NCBI GenBank assembly: GCA_963576735.1
Contig: OY755197.1
Coordinates: 3,918,501-3,982,500 of the forward strand
Origin: Bedellia somnulentella
Lineage: Eukaryota; Arthropoda; Insecta; Lepidoptera; Bedelliidae
DNA: 64,000 nucleotides
Direction: 5' to 3'
A program made the translations under genes and the position numbers. The notes beneath the pieces are model-generated. The model ran no database searches, was not told the DNA's origin, and saw nothing but the letters and a program-made list of their open reading frames with translations. Positions 50,893 through 61,867 of the stretch are shown here, one piece after another (positions within the stretch are counted from its first letter, which is position 1; every line of letters starts with the position of its first letter).

Positions 50893-52690
50893 TAAAAAAA
50901 AAAAAAAAAAAAAAAAACTTTATTGCAACAATTACAATACAGTTTACAGAAATACGCAATACAATTCATTACATTACATTACAAATACATAAAGACAATA
51001 CCTGGCACATATTGTTAGCAATAAGAGCATACTCAGCTGATGCTTCGGAGTAGTACACCAATGCACATAAGGCAACAAATGCACCACTCCTAGGCGCTGG
51101 TTTTCAGTATGCCCTTCTGAATAACTTAAAACTAAATTTACAAAATAAAAATAAAAAACCTTATAACATAAAAGAAATTAAAAACTGAAAACACACATCA
51201 ATAAATAAAAATTCTTGTAACAAAAGCATTAAAACAGTACATTATTCAATTAAAAAACTACATTACTATTTCACAAAAACACGCATTTAGATTTGAAATT
51301 TAAAAGTATACATATACACTTACAAACATATATATAAACAACCACATACATATACACACACACATCTACATAATACACACAAATATAATAAATATGGACA
51401 AACACAGATATATGTAGTGATATAATTTAAACCTTAACATAATAACGACCCTTGAATATAGGCTATTTGGCATTGAAGAAAAAAAAAGAGGAAAATAAAA
51501 TAAAATAAAAGAAGAAATACATTATTTTGGTAGTTTTTGTCTATCTAAAAGAATGATTTTAAGATTATTTTTCAGAGTACGCGTATTTTGAATCGTTCGG
51601 AGAGGTGGTGGAAGATCGTTCCAAATTTTAGCCGCTGCATATCTGAAACTACCCTTAACCCCTGATCTGCTGTGTTTCGGTATGGCCAGAGTATTTTCTC
51701 TTGCACCTCTGGTATCCTTGTTGTGAATGTCCTTGAACCAATGTAATTTCTGATACAGATATTCAGGAGATTTTGTGTGAACTATTTTAGAGACCATTGT
51801 GATCAGATGTGATTCACGTCTAGAATTCATACTGAGAATCCCCTCCCTATTCAAAATTGGTGTTATGTGTTCCCGTCGGCGTATATTATAGCAGAAACGA
51901 ACGCATGCATTCTGCACTCTTTGAATAGCACAAGCAGTTTTTTGTAATAACCGTGGACCATAAACCGTATCACAATAATTAAACAAAGACAAAACCAAGG
52001 CGTCTACTAGTATTTTCCGGCAATCTTCACTCAAAAACGTTCTGAGCCTGTATAATGATTTGAGTCTGTAGAAGGCTGTCCGGATTTTTCCATTTATGTG
52101 CTGTTCATATCGCAACTCCTCGTCTATTAAAAGACCCAAATTTTTTACAACCTTAGACTGTTCTATTTGTATACCTTTCATCATTATACAGGGTTTAAAC
52201 TGAGATATTTTCCTACATTGCGTTCTACTTCCCAGCACAATATATTAAGTTTTCGTAGGGTTTAGGACTAAATAGTTTTTTTCTGACCATTGTGCGACCA
52301 TGTCAATATCAGTGTTAATTTTCCTTACGCCTTCGTTGGTGTCCTTTGGATTGAATGACAGATATAGTTGAGTGTCGTCGGCGTAAAGATGTATTTTGCA
52401 ATATTTTACAATATTTTACTATGATACTTGGTGATATTGGGGAGATTATTGATGTAAAGAAGGAAAAGTAAAGGACCCAATATACTGCCTTGAGGAACTC
52501 CGGATTTATTTACTCTCGAGCTTGATTTATGAGATACAAGTTCTTTGAGAGCATTAAGTCTATCTATAGCTACACTTTGTTGCCTGTCTTGAAGATAGGA
52601 TTTTAGCCAGTTTAGTGCTGGACCTCTTATCCCGTATCTTTCACATATAATTAATAATATTTCATTCAGCAGAGTAAAGAAGGGGAATTT
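50893..52690 (-). mobile_element. CR1/Jockey-like LINE 'C', 3' two-thirds
   Basis: On the minus strand the reverse transcriptase is recognisable from WLKSYLQDRQQSVAIDR and SGVPQGSILGPLLFLLYINN (about 52620-52430), with the YADDTQLY box near 52380, to a 238-residue open part ending LLDRQKLPK (51522-52238). The frame is broken near 52245 and 52400, where a short CAATATTTTA duplication lies. The 3' end is GTTGCAATAAAG followed by about 22 T, next to the FADD box of LINE 'D'. Confidence 0.78.
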
Positions 52691-53034
52691 TGGGAAATTT
52701 TGGGAAAACTGGAGAAGTTACTCAATTTTTTAAGCTTCCGTCGCGTGTGCAGCCTTAATGGTTAAACTTACATAGAAATCATGTATGACGGAAAAATTCT
52801 TCATAAAATTGTCTAAAAAATTTCCCGTAACAGTATATGTCTATCTTTTATGGTTGACTCACAATAACACATGTAACTTCTGATAGCTTAGCAGTTCAGA
52901 GCATTCTGATTATATTTGTTTACTCTTACGTTTATAATACTCTCATTCATCCCTAATTTAAAAAAGGTAACATTATTACATATTCAATAAAAAAATAGAA
53001 ATCGGTAGAGAAACATTGAAATTATACATGAAAC
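52691..53034. other. no feature seen
   Basis: Nothing recognised. Confidence 0.4.
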
Positions 53035-53433
53035 TAGCTGACCCCACAGACTTCGTACTGTCAAAAGTATAGACTTTCACGTCGTCAATCTGAAATATTT
53101 AACTGAACCGTTGAGGGTCTCTGTCATGCGATGAGAAAAAGGTCTTTTTCAAAGTGTCCTCACAATTTTTTCACTTTATAAATTTTAAGTTTATAAGTAT
53201 AGTGATTTCGGCTGAGCATTGATTCTTAGTCAGTTTGGCCATTGTTTAGGAAAATTTATTAATCTCTTAATTTTTCTGGGATAATAAGTGTCCTATTGTG
53301 TTAATTGTGATCATTATCTAGCTTCCTGTAACTTTTATTTTAAACACGTTCTATGAGTTAGTCTTTATTTAGCTACAAACACACAAACATCCAAATATCT
53401 AAACTTTCACATTTATAATATAAATAGGATAAG
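53035..53433 (+). mobile_element. 'CTAGCTGACCCC' dispersed repeat
   Basis: It starts ACTAGCTGACCCCACAGACTTC and ends AACATCCAAATATCTAAAC..TTTATAATATAAATAGGATA, the same type as 39794-41026. Class not assigned. Confidence 0.55.
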
Positions 53434-53598
53434 GCTTAAACATAAGCTTCTCGCGCAGGTGACCTCGCTCGCCGGCCAGCGCAGCGTCTTGTCTTGCGCT
53501 TCATGCACGCGTGCAAATTTTGTTACGGAGTAATTTTAAAATTGTATTATCTTCTAAGTTGTTTATTTAAATTAGGTGATGTCAAGGACAATTTTGTT

Positions 53599-53846
53599 AC
53601 ATACATACATACATATACTCACGGCTGTAAATACTTAAACGGGGTAGCCAGAGCTTTCGAATGACAAATTCCTCAGCCACTTTTGGAAGTTGATTGGGGA
53701 AAAGATTTTTGGGAAAAGTTTTTGGTGACGGGTCTCCAAGCACATCGCCCAAAAATCACTTAAATAGCCCCTATACCCTTAGTCGCCTCTTACGATCACC
53801 CTCGGGTAGAAATGGGGTAGCGTTATTTTAAGCCGACACTACACGG
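53599..53846 (-). mobile_element. SINE-A family copy, subfamily C, with target duplication
   Basis: CAATTTTGTT at 53589-53598 and 53847-53856 flanks a full-length complement-oriented copy. Confidence 0.87.
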
Positions 53847-53856
53847 CAATTTTGTT

Positions 53857-55074
53857 CTCAGTTAAATACTCTTAATCAACAACATATTTATTTGGATAAG
53901 GATTAATATTATGTTGATAAAACATTATGGCAATAATGCATTAAATTCGACCAAATTTGTTTATCATAAAAATGGTTATAGTAATTGAATCTTAAAAGTT
54001 AGACATATACTGTCGCGGACATTTTTTTAGATCATTTAAAGAGAAACAATTGCTTAATATTTTTTTTGGGTAACTTAAACCGTTTACGCAGCGCACACAA
54101 CGGAAGCGTTAAAGTATGAATAATTATCCCCGTTTTTGCAACATTATTTGCCGATAGTTTGCTCCTGTTGGTCGCAGTTGGTGATGATATATAGCCTAAA
54201 ACCTTCCTCAATAAATGGACTATCCAACACAAAAAGAATTTTTCAATTTGATTGGGTAGTTCCTGAGATCCTAGCGTTCAAACAAACAAACTCTTCAGCT
54301 TTATAATATTAGTATAGATAAGCCATCGCGCCCGTGACCAAAACAAAATCGTTACTAATTTACATATTACATACTAGATGGCGCCAGTAATTGCATCCTA
54401 CATCAGGTGATGATTTCTTTTTTTAGATTGTTATAAATACTTCATAGCGTTTTATTCAAAAAATTGCTAGTAAACGGAAATACTGAACCGTTCATAAAAG
54501 CGCATTCAAAATCACCAAACTACACTGTTCAGGGAGTGCTATAAATTTAATAAATTGAAAACATTGCGCTAATTTTCAAATTGCTTGAGCAGTGACTGAA
54601 GAAAGAAACCTAAGATATTTAAAAAACAACGCTACCCGCGCGAAGCTGGGCCGATCCACTAGTTTCTAGAATAGATTATTTAAAGATTAAATTGATCGAA
54701 AGTCATATTTTTATCTTTTTCGCCGTGGAGACGGTTCGGATGCGCGTACATTTTTTAAGAAAATAACTCCGCGCTTCGTTGAAACTAGCAGGGATCCTAT
54801 CCTAGGGCTGGTACATATTTTGGTCAAAGAGTGAGCATTGCTGTACAGAGGGGAAATGCAACCAGCCTTTGGGGTATCCTACCCCCCGGGCGGAGGTGAT
54901 TATGAAGATGTTTTTTATATTATATAATTTTGTATTTGATGTTCTATTAATAAGTGGTAAATTGTATATGTTAATCATGAATATATTAATAATTTCTATC
55001 TACGATTTTTTAGCAATAATAAAAGGAGAAGATAGTTACAGAAAAAAATGTATTCCAAAAATATATGTAACTTA
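53857..55074. other. no gene; remnants of dispersed repeats
   Basis: About 54235-54320 ends CTTTATAATATTAGTATAGATA and 54630-54668 reads ACGCTACCCGCGCGAAGCTG..CCACTAGT, both typical pieces of widespread arthropod repeats. The rest is unrecognised. Confidence 0.45.
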
Positions 55075-55154
55075 ATTCCATATACAGGCTTGTTAGTATG
55101 CCACCGTGTTAGAAGTAGTACCAATACTTTGGAATATCCGAATTATTTCGTGTA

Positions 55155-55423
55155 TCACTTCGGTTTTGCCGGATTTAAGTAATTCTGACAGAAGGTATTA
55201 TCGCAACCCACAGCTGGAGACACCATGTGATCTTCGTTCTTTCCATCAGGCCCTGAATAATTTATCGGCACCAACTTCCCTGACGAGGGTGTTATAGATA
55301 TTGGCTTCACTCTTGGACCAGAGATAGTAAGTATGCCGTCTTGAGAAATTTTAGATTCGAGTTTGCTTATATCGCAATGAGCGGGCAATTTGAATTTCTT
55401 GACAAACTGCCGAACTATGTAGC
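55155..55423 (-). CDS. small heat shock protein, l(2)efl-like, exon 2
   Basis: Second exon of the gene whose first exon is 56411-56618. An acceptor ATTTCAG lies just above 55423. The codon split by the intron is Gly (G + GC), and the joined text continues the alpha-crystallin domain: YIVRQFVKKFKLPAHC, KLESKISQDGILTISGPR, then a tail with KLVPINYSGPDGK. The stop is TGA at 55155-55157. The two exons total 477 bp, that is 158 codons plus stop, a normal small heat shock size. Two-exon structure is unlike the intronless paralogues at 43713 and 59338. Confidence 0.85.
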
Positions 55424-55447
55424 CTGAAATTAATGAGATAATAAGAT

Positions 55448-55700
55448 TAATTTATTTGCCGTGAAGTGCCGGTTTAAAATATCACTACAATTTTTTACCC
55501 ACAGGTGACGTAAGAGGCGACAAAGGGTATGGGGCTTTTTAAGTGGTTTTTGGGCGATGCGGTTGGAGACCCATCACCAACGATACTTATTTCCAACATC
55601 TTTTCCCCTATCAACATCCAAACGTAGCTGAGTATTTCCAGCTCTAAAGCTATGGCTACCCATTTTTGGGATTTATGGCCGTGAGTATATGTATTTGTGT
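55448..55700 (+). mobile_element. SINE-A family copy, subfamily B, in a heat shock gene intron
   Basis: AATAAGAT at 55440-55447 and 55701-55708 flanks a full-length copy, antisense to the host gene. Confidence 0.85.
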
Positions 55701-55825
55701 AATAAGATCTATGCACTTTTCTTTGAAATTTTTCTTTCTTTTGTATATTTTGATGTTGTGGATATCGTGGACAGTTCATTATATTTTTAAGATTACTTTA
55801 ATGTATAAATTATTACAATAACTCA

Positions 55826-55985
55826 ATACACGCCGCCTATCCCCGATGGAGTTGGAGAAGTACTTACTTATATATCTGACCATCATTTGACATTTTGGTC
55901 AGCAGGTGTTCAGAGTACCCACGATTAGGTATGACAGTGCATTCCATGTGCATTCACATGATAGGGGCAAGGGCACTGACTAATT
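55826..55985 (-). mobile_element. tRNA-derived SINE (family 1), 3' part
   Basis: Complement of the family tail and body: ACGCCGCCTATCCCCGATGG, AGGTGTTCAGAGTACCCACG and TCACATGATAGGGGCAAG. Confidence 0.68.
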
Positions 55986-56084
55986 AGTGTGTTAAACTTA
56001 AAAAATATATGGTATGGATGCTACACGTTGCTATATATGTGTTATACAAAACGTATAAACAAATAAATAAATATACATAGGGAC

Positions 56085-56320
56085 ATATTATGTCCAGATT
56101 AATTTAGCCCCTCACTAAGTAAAACTTGTATTATGGGATACTTAATATATTACTCAACGTTAAATTATTATGTGATAATAATACACATAAAAATAACATA
56201 CAAGTTTAAGAAACAATCATTTAAGCTCATCACATAAATGTTGCTCTCACCGGGGATCGAACCCGCAACCTCCAGATCCAGAAGCTAGTCACTTATCCAC
56301 TCGGCCACGGATGTCGTAAA
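56085..56320 (-). mobile_element. tRNA-derived SINE (family 2)
   Basis: In complement, GTGGCCGAGTGGATAAGTGA and GGTTGCGGGTTCGATCCCC precede TGAGAGCAACATTTATGTGA and an AT-rich body. Confidence 0.78.
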
Positions 56321-56410
56321 AAATAATGATATATTAGTAAGGAGAGGCAGGTATATTATATTTTCTATTGTGCGTATTTTCTTCAGAGCGTTATAAAAAG
56401 TTACCTTAAC

Positions 56411-56618
56411 CTTGCTTTATTTTCCGTTCTTGTTTTCCTTCAATGCAAACGACATCCTGAGAAGCCTTCACTTTGATTTCTTCTTTCGTGAACTTACTCA
56501 CGTCCAACTTTAGCTCAAATTTCTCTTTGCTTATCTGCATGGATGTTCGCAGTGTTCTTATCAGCCTGCCTACCCATTGCTGCGGGTGTAGGAGTGAGGA
56601 TATTCTTTGGGGAAACAT
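56411..56618 (-). CDS. small heat shock protein, l(2)efl-like, exon 1
   Basis: ATG at 56618 with an in-frame TAA directly before it. It encodes a short N-terminal arm (MFPQRISSLLHPQQW...) and the first half of the alpha-crystallin domain (KEKFELKLDVSKFTKEEIKV, VVCIEGKQERKIKQ), ending one base into a Gly codon at the donor CAAG|GTTAAG. The family usually has a longer N-terminal arm that starts MSL or MA. This gene either truly has a short arm or has lost an upstream part. No heat shock element is evident upstream, which would suit a constitutive or developmental member. Confidence 0.85.
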
Positions 56619-56819
56619 TTAGGAAAAATCCCTAAATGCTTAGAAAATATGGAATTAAGAAAATTGTGTAAATGTAAAGACGTTTTTTTTGTGTTTTGGT
56701 ACTTTGATGTCATTTTTGACTTTTCACGTAAAATTTTATTTGAAAGATAAATAACTGTCTTAGTTTTGCCAGAGTTGGGTCAGGACAAAGTATATTATGT
56801 AGTTATTCATTATTATAAT

Positions 56820-56970
56820 AAGGGCAATAAATCCCAAGGAAGGGGTGGTGATGGGTCTCCAACCGCATCATCCAAAAATCACTTCAAAAAGCCCTATACC
56901 CTTAGTCGCCTCTTACAACACCTCATGGGAAGAAAGGGGTAGTGACATTCTAACCCGGCACTACATGGCA
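56820..56970 (-). mobile_element. SINE-A family copy with internal deletion
   Basis: The tail block AATAAATCCCAAGGAAGGGG is joined directly to GTGATGGGTCTCCAACCGC, then runs to the end GGCACTACATGGC. Confidence 0.75.
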
Positions 56971-58516
56971 ACATATGTATCATGGTTGGATAATTACGTA
57001 CTCTACATTTACTAACTCCATTAGATCACGTTAGTGTTGTTAGAAACTCTCGAACGCCATTTGGGAAACAACTGAAAATCAGTGTTTGGCGTAAAGCAAA
57101 TTTCAACGCTGAGTTGGATCCCATTTTCATTGCTGTGAGTCACAAAATTGGTGTTGTAATGTGTATTTCTTTTGTTTTTGTAATGTATGTGATTATGTTG
57201 CTATAATTTGAGTGTCTTGGTTGTGGAAATAAATGTTTTTTCTATCTATCTATTTGGTACGAGTCTAGCTAAGCTATAAGCATCGGTTCGAGTCCGAAAT
57301 AGAGCCTATCTATGTGTTTTTTTTAATAAATTGGTAAATATAGCTGACGATGTGTTAGCTGTCTTTAGCACATTAATTTACTGTCGAGGCAAAAAGGGGG
57401 TTCTTTTCCACATAAGGTAACAATATTCAATATAATACTTGAAATAAATTTACCTCTGGTACTTTTTCGGAGACGTAAGGCGCAATCTAGTGATTGGAGG
57501 TTCATTTTATTTCCCCTTCTTAATTTTATTTGAACACTTTATTGCATACAGAATAGATATATAGGTAATGTATTTTACAAAAGTACAGAACATTAAAACT
57601 TAGTACACAAAGGCGGACTTATCGCCTTAACGCGATTTCTTCCAGTCAACCTTTATGGTGAGGAAAAACAAGTACACAACTCTTAACTAGAAATAAATGA
57701 CAATCAGTATGCAAAACCAAACTTAACTAAACACCACCTATTTACAACCTTAACCTAAATATTAATTTATATATCTAATATGAAAATGAAAAATATTTAT
57801 TTTTACACCAGCAATAACCAAAATAACAACAGTTTGCATTACAAAGGTACCTTTAGGTGATATTTGGTAATTAGGTGACGAAATTTTACAATTGGAGAGG
57901 TCGTTGTCCCCTACACTAGGCATAGCCTGTATCGTGGGGGACATGGTAGGCATGTTACATTAAAGCGTAAACAGGGTTTCGCAGGTGGCGTAGTAAATAA
58001 AAAGAAAATTTTAAATCTAATCTAAAATACAAAATCAACACTGTGTTGATCAATGCTGTGTTGATTTGTTAAAGGCTTAAGCAGAACAAAATAGTTACAA
58101 TCATTCAATCTATTATCTAGGAAAGTGTCAAATATAGTAAAATAGTTGTATAATATATAGCATAATATAATATAGATAATATTTATATATAGTATAATTA
58201 GATACTTACGCAAAAGATAGTTTTGGGTAGAGTAAATAATACATAAATAATAATAATACATAAAATAATAGTAAATAAATAAATAACTATTCTCATATAT
58301 ACGTATATGTACATGTATAATAATTATATCAAATATACTTCTACAGTATCTTAATAACATACATATATACACATATATATAAATAAATTATATATATTCT
58401 TATATAGTATAATAAATACAAATATATACATATACCTATCATTATAAAATCTACCAACCTAAGGTCTTAAGGTCTTAATTTCTTAAGTGACTAAGTAATT
58501 CATATGGTGTAAGTCT
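56971..58516. other. no gene recognised
   Basis: AT-rich, with TA-rich microsatellite-like text at about 58130-58440. Around 57140-57250 a TTTTTGTAATGTATGTGATT..AATAAATGTTTTTTCTATCTATCTA stretch looks like an old retroelement 3' end. Confidence 0.35.
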
Positions 58517-58757
58517 GCCGAGTAGAGCCGGCTTAGAATGTCACAACCCCTTTCTACCCATGGGTATCGTAAGAGGCAACTAAGGGTAAGAGGCTTTTTT
58601 AAGTGGTTTTTGGGCGATGCGGTTGGAAACTCATCACCAACGATACTTTATTTCTACCATCTTGTCCACTATCGACTTCCAAATGTGACTGAGGAGTTTC
58701 CAGCTCTGAAGCTCTGGCTACCCCTTTTGTGGTATTAATCGCCGTGAGTATATGAAT
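58517..58757 (+). mobile_element. SINE-A family copy, subfamily B, with target duplication
   Basis: GTAAGTCT at 58509-58516 and 58758-58765 flanks a full-length copy. Confidence 0.86.
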
Positions 58758-59056
58758 GTAAGTCTTAATTTCGTTAAAAAACAGCAGACATTACAGGGTA
58801 CTTCGCAGTAGAAAATATATCCTTAACGATATTTCATCACTAGAACTGGAAACATCTATTCTGGATTACTCATAAGATCGTCACTAAATAGCATATTAAA
58901 TTACTTGTAGGAGTTTAGGTGATTTAGAAGTTCTAACTACCCTTTTTAGGAAACATACCGTTGAACATAGGATATTCGGTAATAACAACGGTAGATATAG
59001 TTAAACTATTTTAACGTTTAGCAGAACATATGCACCGTAGGGTAGGACATCATACT

Positions 59057-59195
59057 TACATATACTCACGGTAATAAATCTCAAAAATGGGTAGCCAGGG
59101 GTCGCGAACCACATCGCCTATCAATCACTTAATAGCCCCAATACACTAACATGCTTCTGACAATACCCGCGGGAAGTAAAAGGTTAGTGCGTTTT
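59057..59195 (-). mobile_element. SINE-A family fragment
   Basis: Degraded complement with the middle missing: ATATACTCACGGTAATAAAT, AACCACATCGCCTATCAATC and ACCCGCGGGAAGTAAAAGG. Confidence 0.65.
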
Positions 59196-59272
59196 TTAAA
59201 ACTAAGATACTGCTGCACAACTTGTACCGTTGGATCACCACAAATAAAAGACAAAAATAAGTTGTGTGTTTG

Positions 59273-59278
59273 TTTATT
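59273..59278 (-). terminator. polyadenylation signal of the small heat shock gene
   Basis: AATAAA on the minus strand, about 60 bp after the stop codon at 59338. Confidence 0.55.
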
Positions 59279-59337
59279 GTTCTTAAAAAATAAAACTTAA
59301 CAGAAATCAGTCTCACATAATAAATTACACAATAACA

Positions 59338-59886
59338 CTACTTCTTCTCTTCCACTGATTTAGGTGACGAATCATCCTTGATCTCCTTCCTCACTGGACC
59401 AGTATGCTGAATGGGCACTGCTCGTTCACCTTTCACAGACTGAGGAGTCACTCTTGGAGCCGTCACTGTCAGAACACCATCAGAAGACAAACGGGATTCC
59501 ACCATTTCAGTTTTACATCCTTCAGGCAAAGCGTACCTTCTTACAAACTGTCTCGAAATATAACCGTGTTCGTCCTTCTTCTCTTCATGTTTCCCTTCGA
59601 CAATGATAAATCCATCAGCCGTTTTCACCGATATTTCGTCGGGAGCGAAGTGTTGGACGTCCAGGTTAACTTGGAACTTGTCTTTGTCGGCTTTAATACT
59701 GGATCCGAGGTCTCTTGCAGCGGTAGCTAGTTGTCTCCAGGGCCGGTAGTAATCCTGGGAAATCGTTGGCCCAGCAATTGCAGATAGAATATGGTCAGGC
59801 GTTAAAGCTAGACCGAAATCTTGATCGTATAGACGACGAGGTCTGACAGCAGGCCAATCGTTGAAGAAGTATGGTAGTAGAGACAT
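59338..59886 (-). CDS. small heat shock protein, l(2)efl-like (182 aa)
   Basis: Single-exon Hsp20/alpha-crystallin chaperone, a close paralogue of the gene at 43713. The start MSLLPYFFNDWP matches the family. The arm holds DFGLALTPDHIL and YYRPWRQLATAARDL. The alpha-crystallin domain is at about 70-145 (DKFQVNLDVQHFAPDEISVK ... IIVEGKHEE ... VRRYALPEGC ... SSDGVLTVTAPR). The tail has VPI (157-159), HTGPVRKEIKDD and a charged end. Upstream on the minus strand are a three-unit heat shock element (60036-60048), TATAAATA (59991-59998) and an initiator TCAGTT (A at 59972), all well spaced, so this member should be strongly heat-inducible. Confidence 0.95.
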   Translation of the reverse strand: MSLLPYFFNDWPAVRPRRLYDQDFGLALTPDHILSAIAGPTISQDYYRPWRQLATAARDLGSSIKADKDKFQVNLDVQHFAPDEISVKTADGFIIVEGKHEEKKDEHGYISRQFVRRYALPEGCKTEMVESRLSSDGVLTVTAPRVTPQSVKGERAVPIQHTGPVRKEIKDDSSPKSVEEKK

Positions 59887-59968
59887 TTTAATTGTGATTA
59901 GTCACTCTTGAAAACTTTTGTTGCTTTAGAGAGTTTTAGTCGCTTCGAGTTTGCTTTGTATTACTGAT

Positions 59969-59998
59969 AACTGAATCGAGTCAGCGCGTTTATTTATA
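59969..59998 (-). promoter_or_regulatory. core promoter of small heat shock gene (TATA and initiator)
   Basis: On the minus strand TATAAATA (59998-59991) is followed by the arthropod-type initiator TCAGTT (59974-59969). The first T of the TATA box is 26 bp before the proposed start at 59972, giving a leader of about 85 nt. Confidence 0.72.
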
Positions 59999-60035
59999 CG
60001 GAATGTAACAGCGCCATCTAGTGTCGAGTAGTTGA

Positions 60036-60048
60036 TTCTGGAATTTTC
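60036..60048 (-). promoter_or_regulatory. heat shock element, three perfect units
   Basis: TTCTGGAATTTTC, that is TTCnnGAAnnTTC with exact 5-bp spacing, about 64 bp upstream of the proposed transcription start. It is the binding pattern for an HSF trimer. Confidence 0.78.
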
Positions 60049-60059
60049 TCTCATACAAA

Positions 60060-60525
60060 TACAACGCCCATTTTGATTACATTGTAACATGTTCTAGCAA
60101 AATCGAGATTACTCTTATTTATTGTAGACAAATAAGTAAGCAAAATATCTATTTGGTAACATACTAACGTATATATTTCTGTTAATGTTTTTTCCATCGT
60201 ATTTGGTCAAAAATACGTTTACAAAAGAAAAATGGGAATAATAGTAGTAAATTTTTATTTAAATAGTAACTCTCAGAGTTCAAATTCTTTTGTTTAACGG
60301 ATTTTGTCTCAAGTTATGTCTAATTACATTCAGTTAAAATATTATTTGATTAGAACTACCAAATTAATTCGTAACATATTTTGCGTCATATATTTTATTT
60401 TTACGCCTACGCATGGCGCCCCATCTATGGGCTAGTAGACACATTATTCTCCTAAAACCTAGTAAACCTAGAAGTTGACTGTATAAATATTTATTTATAC
60501 AGTTGACATACACTTATATGTTATT
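60060..60525. other. no feature seen
   Basis: Distal upstream sequence of the heat shock gene. Nothing further recognised. Confidence 0.4.
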
Positions 60526-60888
60526 TGCTGTGTAGTGTCGGCTTAGAATAGCACTACCCCTTTTCTTCCGGTGGGTGTACGTAAGAGGCGACTAAGGGTA
60601 TTGGGGCTTTTTATTGGATAATTTAATGTTTTTTGACATGAATTCCTCATGTGGGGATTATTACTCATAAATAAAAGATGTTATTAAAGGAAAGAAAAAA
60701 ATTTCTTTCTTTTAATAACAGCTTTTTATTGGATTTTTGGGCGATGCGGTTGGAGACCCATCACCAAAAACCTTTATTTTTACTATCTTTTCCCCACTCA
60801 ACTTCCAAAAGTGGCTGAGGAATTTCTAATTCGTTAGCTCTGGCTACCCCTTCTAGGGATTTATAGCCGTGAGTATATGTATGTATGT
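60526..60888 (+). mobile_element. SINE-A copy interrupted by a short insertion
   Basis: Subfamily A head (60526 to about 60615) and body (from about 60721) are separated by roughly 105 bp. GCTTTTTATTGGAT lies on both sides of the inserted sequence. Confidence 0.85.
60616..60720. repeat. short hairpin repeat, copy 2, with 14-bp target duplication
   Basis: An insert of about 105 bp inside the SINE: ATTCCTCATGTGGGGATTAT, then TGTTATTAAAGGAAAGAAA and its near complement. Its complement resembles 17961-18080. GCTTTTTATTGGAT is duplicated around it, the size expected for LINE-mediated insertion. Confidence 0.7.
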
Positions 60889-61242
60889 TAACTGTATAAA
60901 ATATTTAAAAATAAATATGAGATGTTGTTGATGGGGATTACCAGCTGAATCTTTTACAAATCACTTAAAAAATAAGCCAACTCGTCGTGTACAATACCCA
61001 CGGTAGTAAATGTTGTAGGGCTACTTTAAGTCGACATGATTTCAGTCCCTTAATTTCTTTAAGGGTAGGCAGAACATCTTAACATAAATGGTACTATTCC
61101 AGGAGAAAATTCACGCCATATTTAATAGACAGATTGGCAAAGGTTTATATGAAATACACCTTGATGGCTCAGTAAAAACACCACAGCTTCTTCTACTAGA
61201 CATGTGAGTTCAAATCATGACCCAGGCCAGACCCAGTAATAT
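60889..61242. other. no gene; weak SINE-like traces
   Basis: 60930-61035 has a faint SINE-A-like pattern (GATTACCAGCTGAATC, ACCCACGGTAGTAAATGTTG). 61060-61230 resembles a worn tRNA-derived SINE. Confidence 0.35.
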
Positions 61243-61420
61243 AAACATATACTCACGGCTATAAATCCCAGAAAGATTGTAAAATAAACATTTTGGCGAT
61301 GGGTCTCCAGCCGCACCGCCCAAAAATCACTAAAAAGGCAATAATACCCTTAATCGCCTCTTACGGTCACCCATGTGAATAAATGGGGTAGTGCTATTCT
61401 AAGCCGACACTACACAGCTG
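61243..61420 (-). mobile_element. SINE-A family copy, subfamily C, shortened
   Basis: Complement orientation. The block between the tail and GTAAAATAAACATTTTGGC is missing. It ends GCCGACACTACACAGC. Confidence 0.78.
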
Positions 61421-61534
61421 ATTACACAATAAATGTGGTTAATTTAAAAGTTGAGTTCGAAATCTGAGTTCATACCACAGATAATATAATACTATACTAC
61501 ATATACTATAATATACTACACTATACTATCATAC

Positions 61535-61781
61535 ATAGATACAAACACTCACGACTTAGAATTCCTAGAAGGGCATGCCAGAGCTTTGAAATAAGAAATT
61601 CCTCAGCCACCTTTGGAAGTTGATTAGGGGAAAAGACTGTAAAGTAAATGTTTTTGGTGATGGGTCTCCAACCACATCACCCGAAAATTACTTAAAAAAG
61701 CTTAATTCCCTTAACGCTCTCTTACGAATACCCACGGGAAGAAATAGGGTAGTGCTATTCTAAGCCGAAACTACACAGCAT
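61535..61781 (-). mobile_element. SINE-A family copy, subfamily C
   Basis: Full length in complement, diverged (AACACTCACGACTTAGAATTC to GCCGAAACTACACAGC). Confidence 0.8.
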
Positions 61782-61867
61782 ATTTGAGTATATCTGAAAA
61801 CATAATCATGCTGAGTACGGATCATACCCCATTCTTCCCTTTTCTCTGGAAGAGAGAATGTAGACGA

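Larger units (their letters stand above)
55424..56410 (-). other. intron of the small heat shock gene, loaded with SINEs
   Basis: Donor CAAG|GTTAAG below 56411 and acceptor ATTTCAG above 55423 bound 987 bp. It contains one SINE-A family copy with target duplication (55448-55700) and parts of tRNA-derived SINE families 1 and 2. Confidence 0.8.

Noticed and set aside
58022..58372. 116-codon open frame rich in Tyr and Ile (minus strand)
   Set aside because: It comes from TA-rich low-complexity sequence; no domain and no splice context.
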